Assembly: GCF_022539405.1 (NCBI RefSeq)
Contig: NZ_CP054394.1
Coordinates: 1,614,501-1,678,500, forward strand
DNA: 64,000 nt
Origin: Natranaerofaba carboxydovora
GTDB taxonomy: Bacteria > Bacillota > Natranaerobiia > Natranaerobiales > Natranaerofabaceae
Direction of reading: 5' to 3'
Every line of letters begins with the position of its first letter. Positions within the stretch are counted from its first letter, which is position 1. Shown here piece by piece: positions 9,602 to 16,436 of this stretch. Below the pieces are notes generated by a model that saw only the letters and a program-made list of their open reading frames with translations, searched no databases and was not told the DNA's origin. A program made the translations under genes and the position numbers.

Positions 9602-10729
9602 TTATCCCCTCCTATAAAAAGGTGTTTTAACAATTTTTGCCTTTTCGTGACTTTTCCTGATCTTCACTTCAATTTCCCCACCAACTAAAGCCACTTCCGA
9701 GGTAACATAACCCATACCTATTGGTTTTTCAAGGGTAGGAGAAAAAGAACCAGAAGTTACTTCCCCTACTTTATTATCATCTAGACACAGCTCATAACCC
9801 TGACGTGGTACTCTCCTACCATCCATCACAAAACCTATTAATTTTCTATTGAGCCCTTCTTCTTTTTGTTTTTCTAATGCCTCCTTCCCAATAAAAGAAG
9901 TATTTAATCTAACAAAAGGAGTTAACCCAGCTTCCAAAGGCGAGAACTCTTCTGAAAGCTCATGCCCATATAACGGTAGTGATGCTTCAAGGCGAAGGAC
10001 ATCCCTGGCTCCAAGGCCAGCCGGTTTCAAGTCATATTTTTCCCCTAACTTTTCCAACTTTATCCATGCTTCTACTCCCTCTTCCCATGGCATATATATC
10101 TCAAATCCATCTTCACCCGTGTAGCCAGTCCTTGATATTATAACCTTGGAATTAGATCTAAATAATTCTGCCCCTATAAATTCAAAATAACCCAAATCAT
10201 CTAAGAGTTCCCTTCCTACCCCCTTATCTTTTAATAGTTCTTTTAATATATTTTTTGCACTAGGTCCTTGAAGTGCAATTTGTCCATATAAATCAGATTC
10301 ATCTTTTATTTCAACTTCTTTCTCATTTTTTTCTTTGACCAGCCATTCAAAATCTTTGTCTTTATTAGATGCATTGACTACCAGCCAAAATTTATTATCA
10401 GCTAACTTATAAACTAGCAAATCATCAATAACCCCACCATCATAATTGCAAAGTAAAGTATACTGTGCTTTACTTAGTCCGATCTTAGTAATGTCATTAC
10501 TTAATACCCTTTGCAAAAACTTCTCGGCACCTTCTCCTTCAACCAGTATCTCTCCCATATGACTAACATCAAAGATTGTCGCCTTTTGTCTGGTATAGTT
10601 AACCTCTTCTATAATCCCAGAATATTGTACAGGCATTGCCCAGCCAATAAAATCTACTATCTTTGCCTTTTTGGAGAGATGAATATCATAAAAGGGAGTT
10701 TTTTTCTGAGACGAATGATCAAGAGTCAT
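9602..10729 (-). CDS. gcvT: Aminomethyltransferase (glycine cleavage T protein)
   Basis: Releases ammonia from the aminomethyl group on GcvH and makes 5,10-methylene-tetrahydrofolate. The 375-aa protein has VDFIGWAMPVQYSGIIEEV, FDVSHMGEI, ISRTGYTGEDGFEIY and LPLYGHELSEE, all typical of GcvT. The ATG at 10729 is preferred over an upstream in-frame start because GGGGG sits about 6 nt before it. It is the first gene of the operon, directly after the glycine riboswitch. Confidence 0.95.
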   Translation of the reverse strand: MTLDHSSQKKTPFYDIHLSKKAKIVDFIGWAMPVQYSGIIEEVNYTRQKATIFDVSHMGEILVEGEGAEKFLQRVLSNDITKIGLSKAQYTLLCNYDGGVIDDLLVYKLADNKFWLVVNASNKDKDFEWLVKEKNEKEVEIKDESDLYGQIALQGPSAKNILKELLKDKGVGRELLDDLGYFEFIGAELFRSNSKVIISRTGYTGEDGFEIYMPWEEGVEAWIKLEKLGEKYDLKPAGLGARDVLRLEASLPLYGHELSEEFSPLEAGLTPFVRLNTSFIGKEALEKQKEEGLNRKLIGFVMDGRRVPRQGYELCLDDNKVGEVTSGSFSPTLEKPIGMGYVTSEVALVGGEIEVKIRKSHEKAKIVKTPFYRRG

Positions 10730-10800
10730 AATATTCCCCCAATTCAAGAGCTGTTTATTATATACTTATTGTTAACAACTTTTCTTCACTTTAAAATTTA

Positions 10801-10845
10801 ATAAAAAAGGACAGAAGTGCAAAAAACATAGCTGCACTCTGTCCT
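10801..10845 (-). terminator. Intrinsic terminator of the glycine riboswitch expression platform
   Basis: On the minus strand GGACAGAGTGCA is followed by a loop, then TGCACTTCTGTCC and a run of six Ts. The stem directly follows the second aptamer. The 5' half of the stem (about 10832-10844) abuts the aptamer's closing segment, as expected for a switch that melts the terminator when glycine binds. Confidence 0.85.
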
Positions 10846-11018
10846 TCTTACCTGAGAGAGTTACACCTTCGGTCTTCCCTACAAACTGGAAACTCTCCAG
10901 AGCTGCGTCTTTCGACGGTCCTTTTACCTGCAAGTTTCACAGTATAGAAGCTATTACTCTATACCGTTTGCTCCTTCGGTGCCCTCTGTTAGGGTCTCTC
11001 CCGCCGAGTTCATCCGCC
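10840..11018 (-). promoter_or_regulatory. Tandem glycine riboswitch
   Basis: Two glycine aptamers in series, read on the minus strand. The first has CGGGAGAGACC, then GCACCGAAGGAGCAAA, then GGTAAAAGGACCG. The second has CTGGAGAGT, then GACCGAAGGTGTAACTC, then CAGGTAAGAAGGACAG. The repeated GGAGAG, ACCGAAGG and GGTAA(A/G)AAGGAC-type words are the family hallmarks. It precedes gcvT and is followed by a terminator, so glycine should turn the cleavage operon on. Confidence 0.94.
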
Positions 11019-11051
11019 AAAAATCTGGTTATCATAACTTATTGTGCCACT

Positions 11052-11081
11052 ATTATACAATATAGACAATTTCATTGTCTA
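11052..11081 (-). promoter_or_regulatory. SigmaA-type promoter of the glycine cleavage operon
   Basis: On the minus strand TAGACA is separated by 18 nt from TATAAT. It lies about 35 nt upstream of the first aptamer of the glycine riboswitch, which is where transcription should begin. Confidence 0.7.
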
Positions 11082-11115
11082 TTATAAATATACTTCTTTT
11101 GTAAAAAGCTTAATA

Positions 11116-11340
11116 TTGATTCTGGTGCAAAAAGTCATATGAACAAGGTTTTGTTTTTAATTGCAATATATCTTGATGAGATAGCAGGAGAAATAAGGTC
11201 TAATGACAGGAAGTCATTAGCTAATTGAACTCAGGAGGAGTTCTTAAATTAGGAAACCTTATTTAGACTGCTATCGAATCCTAGATGTATCAATTAAAAA
11301 CACTATACTATTGTGAATAGACTTTTTGCACCAGAATCAA
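11116..11340. mobile_element. MITE-like element with terminal inverted repeats
   Basis: A 225-bp element bounded by inverted repeats: TTGATTCTGGTGCAAAAAGT at the left and its complement at the right. AATA directly flanks both ends, a possible 4-bp target duplication, although the surroundings are AT-rich. It has no coding capacity. The interior (11180-11275) folds into a regular three-way junction. Single ends of the family occur at 2117, 22483, 38540 and, degenerate, 51531. It lies between the gcv promoter and cysK. The transposase that would move it is not in the window. Confidence 0.75.
11180..11275. ncRNA. Candidate structured RNA: three-way junction with two AGGA-loop hairpins
   Basis: The outer stem is GATAGCAG (11180-11187) plus AAATAAGGT (11191-11199), pairing with ACCTTATTT (11256-11264) plus CTGCTATC (11268-11275). 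Hairpin 1 is CTAATGAC-AGGAA-GTCATTAG (11200-11220). Hairpin 2 is 11221-11252: CTAATT and GAACTC pair with GAGTTC and AATTAG around the loop AGGAG. The three helices abut, leaving only a GAA joint at 11253-11255. The transcribed strand is unknown; on the minus strand the loops read UUCCU and CUCCU. This is an inference from the fold alone. Confidence 0.5.
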
Positions 11341-11361
11341 AATATTAAAGTTAATTTCACT

Positions 11362-12294
11362 CTAATCATCGAAGTCAAACAAAGTAGTAGAAAGATATCT
11401 CTCTCCGGTGTCCGGAAGTATAACTAATATACATTTTCCTTCATTTTCTTTTCTATTAGCTAGTTCTATCCCAGCATATAAGGCAGCACCTGAAGAGGTC
11501 CCAGCAAGTATGCCTTCATTTCGGACTAGTTCTCTTGCAGTCTCCATGGCACTTTCATCTGAAACCTGGATTATTTCGTCAATCAGTTCCTTATCAAAAA
11601 CATCCGGTACAAAACCAGCACCTATTCCCTGTATCTTATGTGGACCAGGCTCTTTACCCGAAAGCACTGCAGAAGCTTCAGGTTCAACACCAACTAGTTT
11701 GATATTTGGGTTTTCTTCTTTTAAAACTCTTCCAGCACCTATTATAGTTCCCCCTGTACCAATTCCAGAAACAAAAAAATCTATCTCCCCGCCTGTGGAA
11801 TTTAAAATTTCTTTTGCCGTTGTTTTAGCATGTACTTTTGGGTTAGCTTCGTTTTCAAACTGCTGAGGGATAATAGAGTTAGAGTATTTTTTATTTAACT
11901 CTACAGCTTTATTAACAGCTCCTTTCATCCCTTCATTACCTGGTGTTAACATAAGCTCTGCTCCAAAAGCTTTAAGCAAATTCCTTCTTTCAAGACTCAT
12001 TGAGTCAGGCATAGTAAGTATAAGCTTGTATCCTTTTGCAGCAGCTACCATTGCAAGCCCGATACCTGTATTTCCACTAGTTGGTTCTATAATTACAGTT
12101 TCTTTATCTATTTTGCCTTCTTTTTCAAAAACTTCAATCATACCAAGTGATATCCTATCTTTAACACTACCACAGGGGTTGAAACTTTCTACTTTTCCAT
12201 AAATAGTAGCATGTGAATCATTGATCCCACTAAGTTCAACAATAGGAGTGTTACCTATTAACTCTAAAATATTAGAGTAAATTTTATCGTGCAT
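11362..12294 (-). CDS. cysK: Cysteine synthase (O-acetylserine sulfhydrylase)
   Basis: PLP enzyme making cysteine from O-acetylserine and sulfide. The 310-aa protein has the PLP lysine K45 in [11 protein letters not shown], the substrate loop [11 protein letters not shown] and the phosphate-binding GIGTGGTI. The ATG at 12294 follows GGGGAGGGAAATT; an in-frame start at 12330 has no such support. It lies 16 nt after aroK, likely in the same transcript as the pilus operon's tail. The cysteine may feed the Fe-S and thiolation enzymes nearby, which is inference. Confidence 0.95.
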   Translation of the reverse strand: MHDKIYSNILELIGNTPIVELSGINDSHATIYGKVESFNPCGSVKDRISLGMIEVFEKEGKIDKETVIIEPTSGNTGIGLAMVAAAKGYKLILTMPDSMSLERRNLLKAFGAELMLTPGNEGMKGAVNKAVELNKKYSNSIIPQQFENEANPKVHAKTTAKEILNSTGGEIDFFVSGIGTGGTIIGAGRVLKEENPNIKLVGVEPEASAVLSGKEPGPHKIQGIGAGFVPDVFDKELIDEIIQVSDESAMETARELVRNEGILAGTSSGAALYAGIELANRKENEGKCILVILPDTGERYLSTTLFDFDD

Positions 12295-12310
12295 AATTTC
12301 CCTCCCCTTG

Positions 12311-12823
12311 TCACAGACTGACTTTATCAATAACCTTTTCCACTATTTCTTCAACAGCCAAATCATCTGTCCATAATACTATATCAGCTCTAAGATACAA
12401 TTCCTTTCGCTTATCAAACAGTTCACATATTTTCTCATACGGATCTTCTACCTGTAAAAGTGGCCTTGCTGTATCATTTTCAAGACGCTCATAAATTGTC
12501 TCAGGCTTAGCCATCAAAGATATTAAAAACATATTTTCATTACTTTTAAGTATATCCCAATTTTTATCTTTTAGTACAACTCCCCCGCCGGTAGAAATAA
12601 CACAACCTCTAAAGGATATAATCTCTTTTAAAACTTCTGTTTCAAGTTCTCTAAAATATACTTCGCCATATTCATCAAATATATTTGGTATCGATTTCCC
12701 TGCCTTTTGTTCAATCAAGTTATCAGTATCATAAAGGGGTAATTCTAACTTTTTTGATAACCTCTCACCTACAACAGTTTTTCCAGTCCCCATAAAGCCC
12801 ATTAAAACAAGATTTTTGTTCAA
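12311..12823 (-). CDS. aroK: Shikimate kinase
   Basis: Phosphorylates shikimate. The 170-aa P-loop protein has the Walker A sequence [11 protein letters not shown], the shikimate-binding DTDNLIEQ and GGGVVL, and the LID-region RPLL. The start is TTG at 12823; the nearest SD-like AGGAG is about 12 nt away, somewhat far. It sits between the pilus genes and cysK, as aroK often sits near pil genes in other bacteria. Confidence 0.94.
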   Translation of the reverse strand: MNKNLVLMGFMGTGKTVVGERLSKKLELPLYDTDNLIEQKAGKSIPNIFDEYGEVYFRELETEVLKEIISFRGCVISTGGGVVLKDKNWDILKSNENMFLISLMAKPETIYERLENDTARPLLQVEDPYEKICELFDKRKELYLRADIVLWTDDLAVEEIVEKVIDKVSL

Positions 12824-12871
12824 TTACTTCTTACACTCCTATCTCAAAATTTTGAATGTATCTTACACTTA

Positions 12872-13138
12872 TTAATGCCTGGGGTTTTTCTTTACTTTGT
12901 CCATAGCTTTTATTATAGAACTGGTAACATCTGTAGAAAACTGAAGAAATAAAGAGTTAATTTTAGAGTAAACTTCTCCTTTTTGCGTAACTATATATCG
13001 TGGTGGCAAATCATTAAGAACAAGAGCCATAATGTCTTTTTTACACTGTTCACATTTACAAACATCTTCTTTATCAATCAATTCCTCTAGCTTGTCTTTT
13101 ACAACTACTTCCATATAATTCGTTAATTCATATTTCAT
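12872..13138 (-). CDS. comFB: Late competence development protein ComFB family
   Basis: An 88-aa protein with the ComFB pattern: N-terminal MKYELTNYMEVVVKDKLEEL, then CKCEQCKKDIMALVLNDLPPRYIV with three cysteines resembling a metal site. ComFB-like domains occur with competence and pilus genes, and some bind cyclic dinucleotides. The ATG at 13138 follows GGAGAGGAG. It lies directly downstream of the pilus operon, whose response regulator carries c-di-GMP turnover domains. A role in sensing that signal is possible but unproven. Confidence 0.8.
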   Translation of the reverse strand: MKYELTNYMEVVVKDKLEELIDKEDVCKCEQCKKDIMALVLNDLPPRYIVTQKGEVYSKINSLFLQFSTDVTSSIIKAMDKVKKNPRH

Positions 13139-13226
13139 TTTTCTCGCTCCTCTCCTAGTATTCATCACTTTTCTATCTTCTTCGAGATCATTGTAATTAT
13201 TTCCTGTTAGTATAAAAAAAAGATTG

Positions 13227-13763
13227 TCAAGTTATACTGCCATAATTAGATACCCTAACCCTTCCTGAACGGGCCGCTACAATAACATACAACCTCTTGC
13301 CCCTGCTATTTGTAAGGTTAATTGTAACACCCTGGCTAGGATAACCTTTGCGATTAAAGCTTAGTCTATTGCCATGAGGAAGGTTGGTAATTTTTATTTC
13401 CTTCGGAAAAGATTTGAGGCCTTTAAGAACAGGAGAAACAATTTCATCTCCTGACTCTAAAAGAGTTCCAGATTTTATTTCATAAAAAACTCCTTCGCTT
13501 GTCAAATAAAAATCTATCCATACGGACTCTTTAAACATAATTGCATGCATTTTAGCTGTACTAATATCTTTGGCAAGTCTTTTAGCAGATGCCTCTAAGC
13601 GATAAGAGCTTAAAGCACTTATCATGTTTGGGAAAATCATCATAGAAACAGTGCTAAATATCAAAAGCACGCCCAAGACTTCTAACAAAGTGAAACCTGA
13701 ATTGCCAAAATAAATTTTTTTGTTCAGCTTACTCTCCACCTTCGATTTATTTGTTAATGCCAT
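13227..13763 (-). CDS. Type IV pilin-like/pseudopilin, GspH/FimT type
   Basis: The 178-aa protein has a prepilin signature GNSGFTLLEVLGVLLIFSTV: cleavage after Gly, Phe at +1, Glu at +5. The C-terminal region resembles GspH/FimT minor pilins. It overlaps pilO by 17 nt. The ATG at 13763 has a poor SD. A start further in, after AAGGTGGAG, would give a shorter leader, so the exact start is open. It should be processed by a prepilin peptidase, which is not in the window. Confidence 0.82.
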   Translation of the reverse strand: MALTNKSKVESKLNKKIYFGNSGFTLLEVLGVLLIFSTVSMMIFPNMISALSSYRLEASAKRLAKDISTAKMHAIMFKESVWIDFYLTSEGVFYEIKSGTLLESGDEIVSPVLKGLKSFPKEIKITNLPHGNRLSFNRKGYPSQGVTINLTNSRGKRLYVIVAARSGRVRVSNYGSIT

Positions 13764-14370
13764 CCCAATAAAAAGTCAAATTAAAATTTGTAATCAATCT
13801 TTCATTCTTGCCAATCATACTATTCTCAAACCTTATAGAATTTATAGTATGTATTCTATCAAAGTTCTCTAAATTTTCTGTGAAGCTTAAAATATCCAGG
13901 GTATTACCGGCTAGCTTTAGGTCAATATTAAATTCATCAGGCTTATATTCTTCCTCATATTCTACTTCGCTGTCGATATCTATATAATCATCAATTACAG
14001 TATCAGAAAAATTATTATATGAGATCTGTATCGTTTCAATTGTTACATTATTTGATTTAATAAGTTCTTCTAAATCTATCAGCGTTCTTTCTATATTTTT
14101 TTCATCAGGCAAAATAGTATCATAATAATTGTAATCTTCTTCTATATTATCTAAAATTTTATCTAAGTTGATATTTTTATTTTTTAAATTCGAATTCTTT
14201 TCTAAAAGCTTTTCTAGCTCTACCGTAAGCTTTTTATTTTCTTCAATTTTGGGTAAAAATATATTAAACCACAGAAGCATAGTAACCATTAAAATAAAAG
14301 TTACAAACAGCAGAACTTTTTCTCTTGTAGTTGTCTTCCTAATTACATTCTTATAAACGAAATCTTTCAT
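13747..14370 (-). CDS. pilO: Type IV pilus assembly protein PilO-like
   Basis: Inner-membrane alignment protein that pairs with PilN. The 207-aa protein has one N-terminal membrane segment (about 20-40, VLLFVTFILMVTMLLWFNIF), a coiled coil (about 43-75) and a periplasm-side ferredoxin-like domain. The start overlaps the stop of the preceding pilN frame (ATGA). Order pilM-pilN-pilO is standard. Confidence 0.82.
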   Translation of the reverse strand: MKDFVYKNVIRKTTTREKVLLFVTFILMVTMLLWFNIFLPKIEENKKLTVELEKLLEKNSNLKNKNINLDKILDNIEEDYNYYDTILPDEKNIERTLIDLEELIKSNNVTIETIQISYNNFSDTVIDDYIDIDSEVEYEEEYKPDEFNIDLKLAGNTLDILSFTENLENFDRIHTINSIRFENSMIGKNERLITNFNLTFYWDGINK

Positions 14371-14920
14371 CTAGTATTTGCCCCCGTTAATCTAGCACTT
14401 AATTCAAAATAATATACTTCATTATCTGACCGAACTCGTTTATCAATTAAATTTAATAAAACATTAGTATAGTAAGGTTTCTCTTTTAAACTCTCTTTAA
14501 GCTGAGCTATATCTTTAACTGTGCCACTCATTCCTTTAATAATCAAATTCTCAGCATTACTAGCATCATAATATTCTATAATTAAACTATCTGGAGAAAT
14601 TTCTAGTAATTCACGCAATATAACTGACCACCGGGTATTAGTATCAAGTATGCTCTGTGCTTTTATGGCCATTTTTTCACTTTCCAAATAAGCAGCACTT
14701 ATCTCTTGATGATCATATAAATCATTTTCTATTTTGATATTTTCTGCTTCAAGATACATTAGTCTATTAGACAGCTGTTTGTTATCCGATATTAATCCTA
14801 AATACCAAAAGCCCCAAAAACTAAAAATACACAGATTAATACTGTGACAAAAATTAACTTCCATCTCTTTTTTTCTTCCATTTTACTTTGTTTTGGTCGT
14901 AAATCCAGCAGCATATCCAT
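14367..14920 (-). CDS. pilN: PilN-like pilus assembly protein with an apparent frameshift
   Basis: Translation should begin at ATG 14918-14920, which overlaps the pilM stop (TAATG) and has AGGTGG upstream. That frame gives MDMLLDLRPKQSKMEEKKRW and a hydrophobic stretch, but stops after about 40 codons (LVFGAFGI-stop). The rest of the protein (YLGLISDNKQLSNRL onwards, coiled coil and PilN-type domain) continues in another frame to 14367. The switch lies in TTTTTGGGGCTTTTGG, around 14795-14815. One extra T would join the frames. It is a real mutation, a sequencing error or recoding; I cannot tell which. Confidence 0.72.
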
Positions 14921-15873
14921 TAATGCCACCACCTTAATGACAAGCCAACCGCTACCGCAGCATTTTTCCCGCTGTAATACTCATCTGACATCTCATATTG
15001 ATATATTTTTTCTAAAGGTTCTACTACCTTTGTCGTTGTATGTAGTTTACTTTGAAATAAATCTATCAATCCTTTTATTCCACAACTTGCCCCAGTAAAA
15101 AGCACTTTATAATCTTTTTTTATTTCGCTTTTTTGGGAGCGAGCAAAGTTTATAGATATTTCAATTTCTTTTATCAGTTTCTCTGTAAGTTTAGCTAGTT
15201 CAGCATTTGTAACTTTAAAAAAATCACATTCACCTATAGATATATTTCTTGAATACAAATAATTTTCACCTAAAGATATAATCAGTGCAGTATTAGTATC
15301 ATCCATGAATAAAATCAACCTCAGCTCTGTTTCATCTTTTGGAAGCAAGTTATTATATTTAACTAATCTAAATACAGAAAAAATATCCACCTCAAGAGAA
15401 TTTAAACGAAACCCTTTATCCTTTAAAAAGCTATAATATTCATTACATTTTTCTTTTTTTGCAGCAACTAACAAAATTTTTTGCTTGCCCGCCTCAACAT
15501 TATCAGTTCCAAGTTTGTAAAAGTCATATATTACATCATCAAAGGGTATAATCAACTGATCCCTGGCTTCATAGTTGACTGCCAAAGGCAGTTCTTTTTC
15601 AGGCATATTTGGGAGGTCAAACTGCCTTATAATAACATCTGTACTTTTTAAAGCCATATTGAAGTACTTATCAGTTAATTTTTCTCTAGCCATAATTTTC
15701 TTTAAGTTCATAAGGTTATTTTCTTTATCCTGTTCTTCTAACTCTATATCTGAGAACTTATTTAATACTAAACCATTCTTACCTCTTTTTAACTGGACTA
15801 TTTTGTAGCTATTATCATTTATATCTAACCCAAGCGGAGACCTAACAGCAAGCTTCTTTTTTAACTTTTTTAT
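14920..15873 (-). CDS. pilM: Type IV pilus assembly protein PilM
   Basis: Actin-like cytoplasmic ATPase-fold protein that binds PilN. It has LGLDINDNSYKIVQL (phosphate 1), QFDLPNMPEKEL, and VLFTGASCGIKGLIDLF near the C-terminus. The start is uncertain. GGAGGG (15880-15885) is followed by CTTATAATAAAAAAG with no ATG, GTG or TTG. The family-like N-terminus would begin at ATA 15873, giving KKLKKKLAVRSPLGLDI. A longer frame begins at ATG 15936 inside the upstream gene but has a weak SD. Confidence 0.8.
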   Translation of the reverse strand: MKKLKKKLAVRSPLGLDINDNSYKIVQLKRGKNGLVLNKFSDIELEEQDKENNLMNLKKIMAREKLTDKYFNMALKSTDVIIRQFDLPNMPEKELPLAVNYEARDQLIIPFDDVIYDFYKLGTDNVEAGKQKILLVAAKKEKCNEYYSFLKDKGFRLNSLEVDIFSVFRLVKYNNLLPKDETELRLILFMDDTNTALIISLGENYLYSRNISIGECDFFKVTNAELAKLTEKLIKEIEISINFARSQKSEIKKDYKVLFTGASCGIKGLIDLFQSKLHTTTKVVEPLEKIYQYEMSDEYYSGKNAAVAVGLSLRWWH

Positions 15874-15889
15874 TATAAGCCCTCCATTC

Positions 15890-16417
15890 TCACTTTTTAT
15901 CAGCTTCAAAAAAAGAAGTCGGCATTTTAACCTCATACTCTTTTTCCATATTATATCTAGCTCTATAGTAATACCCCGTAGAGTTAATAAAAACTCTAAC
16001 CGATAATCCTAAATCATCCTCCTCTTCTATTTCACCTTCTATTTCATCATCTAGCTCCTCTTCTGCCTCCTCGTCATCCTTTTTCTCATACTCATTTGTA
16101 GAGTTTGAATCAGACTCTGGGTCAGATACTTTATTAATTATTTCTAGCTCCAAAATCGAAGCCTCAAAATAGCCACCATTTAATTCTTTTGTTATCTCAT
16201 CATTTAGATCCATCTCACCATTAACAAACATATATATAGCGAATTCATTACCAGCTTTTGCTATATAATATCCCTTCTTATCATCCTCCACGGTTCCTGC
16301 CACTACTCTATCATTCAGAGAAATATTTAAAGAATGAATACTGATAATAAATACAACCGACATCACAAATAAAACATAGATTAAAATGCTACCTCTATTA
16401 GGCAATATCTTTTTCAT
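15890..16417 (-). CDS. Membrane-anchored pilus-associated protein, PilX-like
   Basis: A 175-aa protein with one N-terminal membrane segment (about 10-32, ILIYVLFVMSVVFIISIHSL). It has a soluble domain and a very acidic insert (about 115-140, rich in Asp and Glu). Position between the response regulator and pilM, and the N-terminal NRGSILIYVLF pattern, suit a PilX-type minor component. The family assignment is by context and is weak. The acidic stretch fits salt adaptation. Confidence 0.6.
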   Translation of the reverse strand: MKKILPNRGSILIYVLFVMSVVFIISIHSLNISLNDRVVAGTVEDDKKGYYIAKAGNEFAIYMFVNGEMDLNDEITKELNGGYFEASILELEIINKVSDPESDSNSTNEYEKKDDEEAEEELDDEIEGEIEEEDDLGLSVRVFINSTGYYYRARYNMEKEYEVKMPTSFFEADKK

Positions 16418-16436
16418 TTAATTTTGACGCCTCACC

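Noticed and set aside
11281-11300. Shared word TAGATGTATCAAT between the MITE interior and the 23S-5S spacer element (62329-62341)
   Set aside because: A 13-nt match in AT-rich DNA is expected by chance in a window of this size; flanks do not align.
14790-14820. Programmed -1 frameshift in pilN
   Set aside because: The junction has homopolymers but no X-XXY-YYZ heptamer in the right register and no obvious stimulatory fold; a simple one-base indel is more likely.
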